A stretch of DNA of 64,000 nucleotides from Austwickia chelonae (GTDB lineage Bacteria; Actinomycetota; Actinomycetes; Actinomycetales; Dermatophilaceae): NCBI RefSeq assembly GCF_003391095.1, contig NZ_CP031447.1, forward strand, positions 2,914,001-2,978,000, in the 5' to 3' direction. How positions within the stretch are numbered: the first letter of the stretch is position 1; every line of letters begins with the position of its first letter. The notes beneath the pieces were generated by a model. The model saw nothing but the letters and a program-made list of their open reading frames with translations. It did not search any database and had not been told where the DNA came from. A program made the position numbers and the translations under genes. Positions 1-8,414 of this stretch are shown here, one piece after another.

Positions 1-2
1 TC

Positions 3-944
3 TCACCTTATGCTGGCGAGGGACACGGGTTCCGGCTGGCCGACACGATCGCGCGGTCCCTTGAGGCAGAGCTGCGCTGCTATCGCGGCGCGTTCGAGGC
101 GCGCGGGAGCAGCGCGATGACGGCACCGGCGATCAGGGAGCTCGGCCTGGGAGACCTCCCCGCGTGTCTCGACTTGGCAGAGCAGCGCAGCTGGCTGCGC
201 GAGGAGAAGAAGTGGCGACTGCTCTTCGATCTCGGCTCTGTGTACGGCGCCGAACTCGACGGGACGCTCGTGGGCACCGTCGTGAGCGTCCCGTTCGGAG
301 AGGGAGCCAGCGCCATCAGCATGATGCTCGTTGCCGAGTACCATGAGCGGAAGGGCCTCGGCACGCGACTGATGAAGCACGCCCTCGATCGCATCGAGCC
401 ACCGCGGGCTTACCTCGCGGCCACGCCATTCGGCCGACCGCTCTACGAGCGCGTCGGGTACCGACCCGTCGGCGAGGCCACGGTCTTCATGGGTCAGATC
501 GAGGCGGCCCGCGGGGCGTCACAGGCGTCCCGGCCCTTTCGCGCGGACGATATGCCCGGGATCCACGCGTTGGACGCCCAAGCCACTGGGCTCGACCGTC
601 GCATGCTCCTCGACCGGCTGCCGGAGTTCTGTCACCAGTTGCGGGTCGTCGAGGGAATCGACGGGCTGGCCGGCTACGCAGGATCGTGGCGCAACCTCGA
701 CCACTCTTTCATCGGTCCCGTCGTGGCCGACAGCACCGATACAGCGATCGCCCTCATAACGGACATCGCGGCCAGCGAGGACACCGCCCGTCTCGAGATC
801 CCCACCCACCACACGAAGTTGCTCGCTTGGGTGCGGGACCAGCGAATGGAGGAGCGCTTCACCACCACGCTGATGGAGTTCGGGCCGGTGCCTGCAGCAC
901 ACCCCGACCGCGTTGTCGTTCCCATGATGCTGGCCCTGGGATAA
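3..944 (+). CDS. S9 peptidase C-terminus joined in frame to GNAT acetyltransferase (5' partial)
   Basis: The reading frame is open from the window edge. Its first ~35 codons carry EGHGFR followed by LEAEL, the usual C-terminal end of prolyl oligopeptidase (S9) proteins, with the catalytic His in GHGF. No stop codon follows. The frame runs straight into an internal ATG at 117 that begins a GNAT N-acetyltransferase domain (AISMMLVAEYHERKGLGTRLMKHAL contains the acetyl-CoA pyrophosphate loop, here RKGLGT) and a ~150-residue second half typical of two-domain GNATs. It could be one fused protein, or a separate GNAT starting at 117 with the peptidase stop lost. No ribosome binding site is obvious before 117. 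The next gene begins 4 bp downstream, suggesting an operon. The upstream part lies outside the window. Confidence 0.7.
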   Translation, partial: SPYAGEGHGFRLADTIARSLEAELRCYRGAFEARGSSAMTAPAIRELGLGDLPACLDLAEQRSWLREEKKWRLLFDLGSVYGAELDGTLVGTVVSVPFGEGASAISMMLVAEYHERKGLGTRLMKHALDRIEPPRAYLAATPFGRPLYERVGYRPVGEATVFMGQIEAARGASQASRPFRADDMPGIHALDAQATGLDRRMLLDRLPEFCHQLRVVEGIDGLAGYAGSWRNLDHSFIGPVVADSTDTAIALITDIAASEDTARLEIPTHHTKLLAWVRDQRMEERFTTTLMEFGPVPAAHPDRVVVPMMLALG

Positions 945-948
945 GCGG

Positions 949-1384
949 ATGCAGACACGACAGTCAAAGCGGATCCATCTGAACACAGCAGGCGCGGGTC
1001 TCATGCCCGCCCCGGTCGTCGACGTAATGATGGCCTGCCTCCAGCAAGAGGCACGAGAGGGTGCCTACGAGACCGCGCGCGAGCACGACCAGGGGCGTGT
1101 CTACGAGTCGCTCGCAAGACTGCTGGGATCCACCCCCGCCGAGATCGCCCTATTCGACAGCGCTACGCGGGCCTGGGATTGCTACGTCAGCAGGTTGATG
1201 CTCCCGGCAGGCTCGCGGATCCTCATCACGCCCTTCGAGTACGCCGGGAGCTACCTGTCCCTACGGGCGATTGCGGACCGGCGTGACGCCGTCATCGAGG
1301 TGATCCCGACGACCGACCGCGGCGATGTCGACCTCGACTGGCTCGCGGCACGGCTGGATGACAACGTCGCTGTCGTGTCCGTCC
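949..1384 (+). pseudogene. class V aminotransferase, 3' end lost at an IS remnant
   Basis: The N-terminal ~145 residues match the PLP-dependent class V aminotransferase / cysteine-desulfurase-like fold: HLNTAGAGLMPAPV at the start, then a region with SATRAWD and FEYAGSYLSL. Family members run to about 380-400 residues. Here the homologous frame ends near VAVVSV, where the sequence becomes the inner end of an IS5-type transposase read on the other strand. The frame continues 25 codons into IS DNA before a stop at 1459-1461. No continuation of the aminotransferase appears beyond the IS remnant, so this is a truncation and not a simple insertion. It starts 4 bp after the GNAT stop and was probably co-transcribed with it. 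Confidence 0.75.
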
Positions 1385-1973
1385 CGCGCCCAGGCGCGGG
1401 ACACGGACGTCGGCCAGAGCCTCGGCGAGCATGGCGTCGTTGTTACGTTGCCCGCCGGTGACCACGATCGCCAACGGGCGACCCTTGCCATCGACCGCGT
1501 GGTGGATCTTGCTGGTCAACCCGCCACGCGATCGACCAATGCCGTGACCTGCAGGTTCACACTCCTCCAGTGGCAGATTCTTGTAATTCGAGGATGCCCC
1601 CTGTGTCCTGCTCAGGACGCGTGGTGTTCGTCGCGTGCTGATGGGCACGCGTGATCGTGGCATCCACCGACACCCGCCAATCGAGACCGCCTTCGGCGTC
1701 GATCTGCCTCAAGATCTGGGCCAGGACCCGATCCCACGTCCCGTCACCGGCGTACCGCCGGTGACGTTTCCACACCGTCTGTCACGGCCCGAACCACTCA
1801 GGCAGATCACGCCAAGGAATCCCCATCCGATACCGATACACGATCCCCTCGACCACCCGACGGTTCTCACCGAACGGGCGCCCACGCCGACCCACATTCG
1901 AAGGCAACAGAGGCTCAACCCGCGCCCACTCCTCATCACTAAACACCTGACACCGAGACTCCGAAACCGCCAC
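1384..1973 (-). pseudogene. IS5-family transposase, decayed
   Basis: The likely start is GTG 1973. The N-terminal domain reads VFSDEEWARVEPLLPSN, then YRMGIPWRDLPEWFGP, where a TGA replaces the Trp codon of the usual WFGPWQTVW. After this stop the same frame resumes with VWKRHRRYAGDGTWDRVL and DWRVSVDATITRAHQHATNT (the first DDE Asp in SVDAT). Near 1560 the reading frame shifts, and IGRSRGGLTSKIHHAVD continues in another frame until VPRLGAGRTR. The C-terminal half with the remaining catalytic residues is absent. With one nonsense change, one frameshift and one truncation, it cannot be active. Confidence 0.85.
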
Positions 1974-2022
1974 CGCCCCAGACTGCCGCACACCTGACCC
2001 ACCTATTAGGAGACACGCCCTA
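1384..2022 (-). mobile_element. IS5-family insertion sequence remnant, truncated at one end
   Basis: On the minus strand the right-hand end (2011-2022, GGGCGTGTCTCC) looks like the terminal inverted repeat common to actinobacterial IS5-family elements and is followed by a transposase. The other end is missing: the homology stops inside the transposase at about 1384, with no matching inverted repeat and no recognisable target duplication. The element therefore seems to have been deleted together with the 3' part of the aminotransferase gene. Confidence 0.75.
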
Positions 2023-2063
2023 GAACAAGACCCCGCGCCCCGAACGGAGTCGGCACCGTTCGG

Positions 2064-2103
2064 GCCGGTGCCCCTCACCCGCCCCATGGTGAAGGGCACC
2101 GGC
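2064..2103 (-). terminator. hairpin downstream of nagA
   Basis: A perfect 10-bp inverted repeat GCCGGTGCCC / GGGCACCGGC (2064-2073 and 2094-2103) has an inner TCACC/GGTGA pairing. It lies about 50-90 bases past the nagA stop. There is no clear T-tract on either side. Confidence 0.55.
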
Positions 2104-2152
2104 GTCTCCGCCTCCGGAGCGGCCCGCCCTCTCGGTCGCGTCCGCCCCTCGG

Positions 2153-3406
2153 TCATCCCGCGGCGACCGCCACCCCCCGCCGATACACCGCGCGCACCAC
2201 CAGCGGCACTCCCAGCTCGTCGTACTCGTCCACCACGAGGACATCCGCCCACGCGCCTGGCACCAGACGACCCGCCCCGGACACACCGGCAGCCCGGGCC
2301 GGGGTCGACGTCGCCGCCATCACCGCCTCCGGCAGGGAAACCCCTGCCTCGGTGACCGTCCACCGCAGGACATCGATCATCGTCGCCACCCCACCGGCGA
2401 TCGAATCCCCCTCCACCAGACGCGCGGTCCGACCGTCGACGACCACATCCTGGCCACCGAGGGTGTACCTCCCCGGCGGCATCCCACACGCCGACATCGC
2501 ATCGGTGATCAAGGCCACCGCCCCGGGGCCGACCACGTCGAAGAGCATCCGCACCGTCCCCGCGTCCAGATGCACGCCGTCACCGATCGCCTCCAGGACG
2601 ACCTCGCCCTGCGCCGCCGCCGCCAGGCACCCCGCGATCGGCCCAGGGTCGCGATGGTGCAGCGGGCGCATCCCGTTGAACAGGTGCGTCGCCAACGCCT
2701 GCCCGCCACGCGCCCCGCCGTCGACCACCCGACCGACCGCGGCCCTCGCCTGTGCCGCCGTACCGTCCGTATGCCCCACCGCGCCGACGATTCCGTGCCT
2801 GGCCAGGACCGCAGGCAAACCGTCCGCCCCCGGACGCTCCGGGGCAAAAGTCATCTGCACCAGAGCATCCGGCGCCCCCGCCGACTCCGCCGTCTCCGCC
2901 AGACGCTCCACCAGGCGCAGATCGACATCGGTGAGCGCCGCCGGGTTCTGGGCGCCCCGACGAGCGTAGGAAAGGAAGGGCCCCTCCAGATGCACCCCGG
3001 CCAGCTCCCCCTGGGCGACCAGAGCCGCGCAGGTCCGCACCCCGGCGTCGAGGACATCGGGGAAATTGGACACCAACGAAGCAACCAAGGTGGTGGAACC
3101 GTGAGCGCGATGATGGGCCACCGCGCGACGGCACCCCTCTGGATCGGGGCCGTACTCGCCGCCAGCAGCACCATGATGGTGCAGATCCACCAGACCTGGC
3201 AGCAACAGGACGTCCGCGCGCAGACCAGACACCCGGGGCACGGCGGACAAATGAGGAGGCAGCTCAGCGACCGTTCCTGCATAGACGACACGTTCGCCTT
3301 CGGCGACGACACAGGCACGAGGGACGCGGCGTCCGTCGTCGAGAAGGGTGCCGTCCAGGCGGAGCAGAGTGGCGGGGCGAAGGATGCTCTCTGGTGTCGG
3401 GCTCAC
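2153..3406 (-). CDS. nagA: N-acetylglucosamine-6-phosphate deacetylase
   Basis: This amidohydrolase removes acetate from GlcNAc-6-phosphate in amino-sugar and peptidoglycan recycling. At 417 residues it is close to the family norm of 380-400. Visible motifs: LPGLVDLHHHG (metal-binding HxH), GVHLEGPF (metal-ligand Glu), GAVGHTDGTAAQA (metal-ligand His), THLFNGMRPLHHRDPG (substrate loop) and ITDAMSACG (catalytic Asp). The C-terminal strand of the composite beta-sandwich is present (ADVLVVDE). No nagB or PTS gene is adjacent in the window. It is divergent from the exonuclease-like gene across about 240 bp. Confidence 0.93.
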   Translation of the reverse strand: MSPTPESILRPATLLRLDGTLLDDGRRVPRACVVAEGERVVYAGTVAELPPHLSAVPRVSGLRADVLLLPGLVDLHHHGAAGGEYGPDPEGCRRAVAHHRAHGSTTLVASLVSNFPDVLDAGVRTCAALVAQGELAGVHLEGPFLSYARRGAQNPAALTDVDLRLVERLAETAESAGAPDALVQMTFAPERPGADGLPAVLARHGIVGAVGHTDGTAAQARAAVGRVVDGGARGGQALATHLFNGMRPLHHRDPGPIAGCLAAAAQGEVVLEAIGDGVHLDAGTVRMLFDVVGPGAVALITDAMSACGMPPGRYTLGGQDVVVDGRTARLVEGDSIAGGVATMIDVLRWTVTEAGVSLPEAVMAATSTPARAAGVSGAGRLVPGAWADVLVVDEYDELGVPLVVRAVYRRGVAVAAG

Positions 3407-3648
3407 CGTGCCATCATCGCCCCGGCCGAGGCCCAGCCGACGCGGGGGTCACAGCTGCCCGTCGTCTGACCAGCAGCCGACCGGACACCGTTGAGGCAGA
3501 AGACACCCGGCTGAGGCCCAGCCGACGCTGTTATCTTCCCGCCCAGCAGCCGAGACGATCCGGAACGGCTGCGACCTCCGCAGAGCCGCGGTCACAACCC
3601 TTTCCTCAGCTCCACCGACGCGAGTTCCTCGCGAGAAAGGTGACCTCG

Positions 3649-4584
3649 ATGACGCCACTGGCCGGGCTGGCCCTCACTGCAGGAATCACATACTCCGCGC
3701 TGCGCCGCGGGCGGATCGGAGACACCCTCCGTCGTGCCAGGAAAGTCCGCACCCGCCGGAAGACATCACCGCACCGCCCGTCCCGCCCCCAGAGTCGGAC
3801 GCTGCCAGCTCGTTCCAGGGTCGGGTCGGTCTGCTTCCCCCGCGTCCACCGCCCCTTCGCCGAAGCAGGTATGCGCGGAGAAATGTTCGTCTACGCCCAC
3901 CCCGACGAAGGGAAAACCCACACCGGCCCGTACGCCGTCATCGGGATCAAGACGACCGGACCGTCCCCGTCCGCCGGGGCCCGGATCGTCGAGATCGCCG
4001 TGGTCCGGATCGACAACGACGGGCAGATCACCGACGAGTACACGACCCTGGTCAACCCCGGCTCCTCCACGGGAACAGCTTTCGCCCACGGCATCACCGA
4101 TGACACCGTCGCACAGGCCCCGACCTTCGCTCAGATCGCCGACGACGTCCTCGCCCGGTTGGACGGAGCCGTCGTCGTCGCCCACAACGCCCTGTTCGAG
4201 GAAGCCTTCCTCAGCATGGAACTCACCGCAGCCGGATTCACCCGTCCTCGGCTTCCCGCCCTGTGCACCGCATGGCTGTCCCGGCAGGTCCTCGACGTGC
4301 CCAACCACCGGCTGGGCACCCTGTCCAGGCAGCTCGCAATTCCTTTCACCGACAGCCACACCGCGCTGGGCGAAGCCCGCACGCTCGCAGCGCTGCTTCC
4401 CGCGCTGAAGGCCCGGTTCGACCGTCCGTTGCGCTACCGGTGCGCGCCCTACCGACACCGGGTCCTCCCCCGCCCCGGACATGCCGGGGATATCGCGACG
4501 CCCCGGACCGCACAGGCGATCCCACCGGCCTGGACCGTCCACTCGCCCCACGCCTCCGCGCCGATGGCCGACATCACCGGCTGA
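3649..4584 (+). CDS. DnaQ-like (DEDDh) exonuclease-fold protein, catalytic residues degenerate
   Basis: ATG 3649 is preferred over an upstream in-frame start at 3394 because GAAAGG lies just before it and the upstream segment is low-complexity. After an ~90-residue basic N-terminal segment, residues ~95-255 resemble the exonuclease domain of DNA polymerase III epsilon. The metal-binding positions are altered: Exo I reads VIGIKTTG (expected DxE, here Gly99 and Lys101), Exo II has NALFEE (Glu184 for Asp), and Exo III has HTALGE (His237 kept, Glu242 for Asp). Neighbouring structural motifs such as VAHNA and ITDD are intact. It may be a non-catalytic binding protein, or have altered activity. Confidence 0.75.
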   Translation: MTPLAGLALTAGITYSALRRGRIGDTLRRARKVRTRRKTSPHRPSRPQSRTLPARSRVGSVCFPRVHRPFAEAGMRGEMFVYAHPDEGKTHTGPYAVIGIKTTGPSPSAGARIVEIAVVRIDNDGQITDEYTTLVNPGSSTGTAFAHGITDDTVAQAPTFAQIADDVLARLDGAVVVAHNALFEEAFLSMELTAAGFTRPRLPALCTAWLSRQVLDVPNHRLGTLSRQLAIPFTDSHTALGEARTLAALLPALKARFDRPLRYRCAPYRHRVLPRPGHAGDIATPRTAQAIPPAWTVHSPHASAPMADITG

Positions 4585-4700
4585 TCCTCCGACCGGCCTG
4601 CCGGGCCCGGCAACGAAACCACCCGGCCCGGCAGAGCTCCGCAAGGGCCGCCCAATACGCCTCCAACGGCTACCCTGCGGAGGTGGGGACAGATCCGAGC

Positions 4701-5681
4701 ATGGCCACCGGGCGGTCCGAGCACATGCACGACATGCCCGACGAGGCTCTGCGCGCCTGGGCCTCAGCCGCCGCACAGGGCTGCCCGATGGCAGCCCATC
4801 TGGGAGTCGCCAGACTCAGATTGGCGAACAAGAACGCAGCCCGCGCCGTCGGGCCGGGACCGGACATGGCCTCGGTCGAGGACCACGACCTGGGGCAGCA
4901 TCTCACTGCGCGGATATACCGGCCGCGGCTCGCCCGCCTGCCCGTCCTGGTCTACCTCCACGGAGGCGGTTTCGTCCTCGGCGACCTGGACACCCACGAC
5001 CGGCTGGCCCGGCGGCTCGCCCAGCATGCCGACGTGACGGTACTGGCGATCGACTATCGGCGCGCACCCGAGTTCCGGGCACCGGCCGCCATCGACGACG
5101 CCGTGCGCGCAGTCCGTTGGGCGGACGCCATGTTGGGCCTCGTCGGGGGCGACGACCGCGCCGGAATCGGCATCGCCGGGGATTCCGCAGGCGGTCTCCT
5201 GGCAGCGATGACCGCGCTACGTCTACGGGACGATGCCCTGGCCGGGAACGGCGACCCTGCCGGTCACCTCCTGATGATGACCCCGCTGATCGATCTGACG
5301 TTGACCTCACCGAGCATCCAGCAGAAAGGACACGGCTGGGGACTCGAACGCGAAGACCTGCAATGGTACGTCGATCAGTGGGTGCCGGAGCGTCTGCACC
5401 GGGACAACCCTGCGGTGAATCCGCTGTACGCCTCACTGGCGGGCCTGCCGCACACCTTCGTCATCACTGCGGAGCACGACCCCTTACGGGACGACGGGCT
5501 CTGGTTCGCGCAGCGGCTGCGCGCCGGCGGGGTGCCCTGCGAACATCTCCACTACGACAACCTGGTGCACGGTTTCCTGCAGCTGGACCAGGTCTCACCG
5601 CAGTGCGCCCATGTCGGAGACGAGGCCTTGCGACGCTACGGGGCATTCCTGCGACAGGCCTTCGACCTCGAAGACAGCTGA
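4701..5681 (+). CDS. alpha/beta hydrolase, HSL-family esterase
   Basis: The 326-residue protein belongs to the hormone-sensitive-lipase group of carboxylesterases. HGGG at residues 87-90 forms the oxyanion hole, GDSAGG carries the nucleophile Ser162, EHDPLRDDG provides the catalytic Asp and LVHGF the catalytic His. No signal peptide is visible, so it should act in the cytoplasm on short-chain esters of unknown identity. ATG 4701 is used; GTG 4683 and ATG 4725 are in frame and possible, and a GGAGG-like sequence lies near 4680. It ends ~70 bp before the tocopherol-cyclase-like gene. Confidence 0.85.
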   Translation: MATGRSEHMHDMPDEALRAWASAAAQGCPMAAHLGVARLRLANKNAARAVGPGPDMASVEDHDLGQHLTARIYRPRLARLPVLVYLHGGGFVLGDLDTHDRLARRLAQHADVTVLAIDYRRAPEFRAPAAIDDAVRAVRWADAMLGLVGGDDRAGIGIAGDSAGGLLAAMTALRLRDDALAGNGDPAGHLLMMTPLIDLTLTSPSIQQKGHGWGLEREDLQWYVDQWVPERLHRDNPAVNPLYASLAGLPHTFVITAEHDPLRDDGLWFAQRLRAGGVPCEHLHYDNLVHGFLQLDQVSPQCAHVGDEALRRYGAFLRQAFDLEDS

Positions 5682-5751
5682 CCTCCCCCGCTATACGTTT
5701 GTCACGGAATCTGATTCGCTGATGCGACTGATCAGGTGAAGGGAGACGACG

Positions 5752-6846
5752 ATGGCACGACCCTGGCACGGGCTGCGCGGCTGCTACCGCAGCACCGGCG
5801 CCGACGGACCCTACGGAGACCCCACCGGATCCCACGACGTCGCCATGGAGGGCTACTTCTGGCGGTTCACCACCCCCGCCGGGGCCACCGCGATCGTGCT
5901 GGCCGGGATCAATCGGGACACCACCGGACGCCATTGGACGACCCTGGGTGTCGCCGACCACCCCGCCGGACGCCTCGTGGTCACCGCCGTCGACGACGGC
6001 CGAGCCGGACGGCACGGTATCGACGCCCGGGCCTGCGGACCGCTACTGACCGCCCCCGACCGGAACGCCCGGTTCACCGGCACCGCCGACCAGGTCCACC
6101 TGGACATGCCCGGTGCACACGTCGACGTCCGGGTCCGGGCTCTGCGCCCCTACCCCAGCGGGCCACGTCACCCCTTCGGCGGCTCCAGCCTCTTCCAGAT
6201 GGTGCCCGGGCTCAACCAGTACTGGCATCCGTGGGCGCTGGGCGGCCGCGCCACCGGCGCGGTGGTCGTCGACGGCAGCGAGATGCTGCTGGAAGACGCC
6301 GAGGTCTACGCGGAGAAGAACTGGGGACGAGAAGGCTTCCCGGACTCCTGGTGGTGGGGCCAGTCGCAGGGCTTCGGCGACGGAGCCTGCGTGGCCTTCG
6401 CCGGCGGGCAGGTCACGGCAGGCCCCTTATGCACCGAGGTCACTGCGCTGGTCGTCGCGCTCCCCGACGGCCAGGTGCTGCGGCTCGGCAACCCCGTGGT
6501 CTCTCCGGTGCGAGCGCAGATCACCGACGAACGGTGGCGGCTGCTGGGCCGCAACCGGACCTGGACGGTGCTGGTCCACGGCGAGGGTTCCCTCGACGAC
6601 GCCCACGTCCTACCGGTTCCGCTCCCCTCTACACGGCGCAATACACCTGGGGCTGTTGAACATCTGGGGGCGCAGATGTCGGTCTCGGTGTGGCGGCGGG
6701 GATGTCGGGTCTGGTCGGGGACGAGCACAGCAGCGGGTCTGGAACACGGTGGACGGCACCGGACCGAGTCCGAGCTACGCCGCCGGGGTGCACCGGCCGG
6801 GGTCATCGCCGCTGCGCCCGCGCATCGGTCCGCGGCAACGGTGTGA
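5752..6846 (+). CDS. tocopherol-cyclase-like protein
   Basis: This resembles the tocopherol cyclase (VTE1-like) family, which in plants and cyanobacteria closes the chromanol ring; actinobacterial members have no established substrate. Supporting segments: MEGYFWRFTTP near residue 32, KNWGREGFPDSWWWGQSQGF in the middle, and a C-terminal stretch with VPLPSTRRNTPG and STAAGLEHGG. Length is 364 residues, with a ~40-residue Ala-rich tail past the conserved end. A good Shine-Dalgarno sequence (AAGGGAG) precedes ATG 5752. The stop overlaps the presumed GTG start of the next gene (GTGA at 6843-6846), implying translational coupling. Confidence 0.7.
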   Translation: MARPWHGLRGCYRSTGADGPYGDPTGSHDVAMEGYFWRFTTPAGATAIVLAGINRDTTGRHWTTLGVADHPAGRLVVTAVDDGRAGRHGIDARACGPLLTAPDRNARFTGTADQVHLDMPGAHVDVRVRALRPYPSGPRHPFGGSSLFQMVPGLNQYWHPWALGGRATGAVVVDGSEMLLEDAEVYAEKNWGREGFPDSWWWGQSQGFGDGACVAFAGGQVTAGPLCTEVTALVVALPDGQVLRLGNPVVSPVRAQITDERWRLLGRNRTWTVLVHGEGSLDDAHVLPVPLPSTRRNTPGAVEHLGAQMSVSVWRRGCRVWSGTSTAAGLEHGGRHRTESELRRRGAPAGVIAAAPAHRSAATV

Positions 6847-8411
6847 GCGGCGTGCGTCCCGACCGACCGAGCAGACGGGAAGGCGAATGGCACACCGGCG
6901 GGCAGGTCTCGGGGAAAAAGGAGCCCGTTCGTCGTCTCGCCCAGGAGTTGTCCGCTGTCGCCGACGACCTGGACCATGTGCTGGGTCGGGCCGCAGCCCT
7001 GCACGAGGAGTTCATGCGGCAGGCCGGTTCCGAACATGGCTGGAACCGGCTTGAGGAGACCCTCACCGACGAGCTGCGGCATCGACGACTTCGGATGATC
7101 TTCCTGACCGCCGATTCGCTGGCCGATCTTCTCCGGGCTGAGTCAGACGCGGCGACGCAGCGTTTCCCCGAAGTCGATGCGACGGGGAGTCGTCTCCCCA
7201 GGATCCCTGCCGGTGAGCATCCACGCCGGGTAGCTCAGTGGTGGGCCGATCTCCCCGAGTCCGACCGCGAACTGGTCGTCGAACGGCTCGGGCACTGGTG
7301 CGGCCGCGCCGACGGGTTACCCTGCCGGGTCCGTCACGGCGCGAACACCGCGACCCTCGCCGAGGAGATCCACCTACGCGCCACCGACATCGGCGACGAG
7401 ATCGCCGCGGCCTCAGGGCCAGGTGACGGCCCGATCCCCCGCGTCGGCAGCGTCGACGACGCCGACGAACGAGCACGCCGTGACCTGCGCGGGTTGTTGA
7501 AGCTACGAGCGCTCATCTCCCCGGACGAAGACGAGCAGCGGATCCCCGGGTCCGTGGTGCCGGCCGAGTCCCTGGCCGCGCTGGACGAGATCAGCACCCC
7601 GTGGGAGCAGCGTTCCCTGTACTTGTTGGATGCCCGGGCCTACCCCTTGCGGACGGCCGTGGTGTTGGGGGACCTGGAACGGGCACATACCGTGATCGTG
7701 CACGTACCGGGCACGACAACCACTGTCGATCTGCGGCTCTACCGGGAAGCCATGTGGATGTCGGCGCTGCGGGAGGAGACCGGACGGGTTGCCGGCGCAG
7801 ACCGGGGTGGCGTGGACGGAGTCGCTGTCGTCGACTGGATCGGCTATCAGGCCCCCTATGACATTGCGACTCGCCAGGCCTTGGGGAACAGCGGCATCCG
7901 CTGGTTGGTCCCCGGCGAGGCCATCGACGACCGTTATGCCAGGGAGGCCGCACCCCTCCTGGTCGACTGCGCGGAGGGGCTGCGTGCCGTGATCGGCCCG
8001 GAGACCCGGCTGGTGGCCTCCGGGCACAGTTATGGCGCATCGGTGCTCGGCCTGGCACTACAGCAGACGGATGTCTTCGACGCCTGCCTGGTGACCGGCT
8101 GCCCGGGGCTGTTCACCGATGACCTGTCGACCTTGAAGGTGCCTTCCGGGCAGGTGTACGCCGCCGTCGCCACCGGTGATTTCATCCCCAGGCTGGGCAT
8201 CTTCGGCCCGGAGGTGTCGAAGCTGGCCGGGGTGAAGGCGCTGGCGCCGATGCCGCATCTGGCCACCTACCCCGACGGCGGCCGGGTATGGACCCGGCTC
8301 AACATGGGGCATGAGTCCTACTACGACCGTGGATCGTCCTTGTTGCACGATCTGGCTTCGGCTGCCGCGGGGGTGGAACCGCCGAGCCGATGGCCGTCCT
8401 GGGCGACCTGA
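6843..8411 (+). CDS. DUF1023-type alpha/beta hydrolase
   Basis: The C-terminal ~250 residues match the DUF1023 alpha/beta hydrolase family: VIVHVPGTTTTVD (oxyanion-side strand), VDWIGYQAP, SGHSYGASV (nucleophile elbow with Ser) and the closing NMGHESYY with the probable catalytic His. The N-terminal ~250 residues are helical and charged with no recognised domain. DUF1023 proteins are common in actinobacteria and function is unknown. GTG 6843 is chosen because it overlaps the upstream stop; no clear ribosome binding site is visible, so the start is uncertain. Coupling to the tocopherol-cyclase-like gene suggests a shared lipid or ester substrate, but this is inference. Confidence 0.75.
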   Translation: MSGVRPDRPSRREGEWHTGGQVSGKKEPVRRLAQELSAVADDLDHVLGRAAALHEEFMRQAGSEHGWNRLEETLTDELRHRRLRMIFLTADSLADLLRAESDAATQRFPEVDATGSRLPRIPAGEHPRRVAQWWADLPESDRELVVERLGHWCGRADGLPCRVRHGANTATLAEEIHLRATDIGDEIAAASGPGDGPIPRVGSVDDADERARRDLRGLLKLRALISPDEDEQRIPGSVVPAESLAALDEISTPWEQRSLYLLDARAYPLRTAVVLGDLERAHTVIVHVPGTTTTVDLRLYREAMWMSALREETGRVAGADRGGVDGVAVVDWIGYQAPYDIATRQALGNSGIRWLVPGEAIDDRYAREAAPLLVDCAEGLRAVIGPETRLVASGHSYGASVLGLALQQTDVFDACLVTGCPGLFTDDLSTLKVPSGQVYAAVATGDFIPRLGIFGPEVSKLAGVKALAPMPHLATYPDGGRVWTRLNMGHESYYDRGSSLLHDLASAAAGVEPPSRWPSWAT

Positions 8412-8414
8412 GGT

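Noticed and set aside
3394-3648. An 85-codon N-terminal extension of the exonuclease-like protein
   Set aside because: Arg/Ser/Pro-rich without family likeness, overlaps the nagA start region, and ATG 3649 has a better ribosome binding site.
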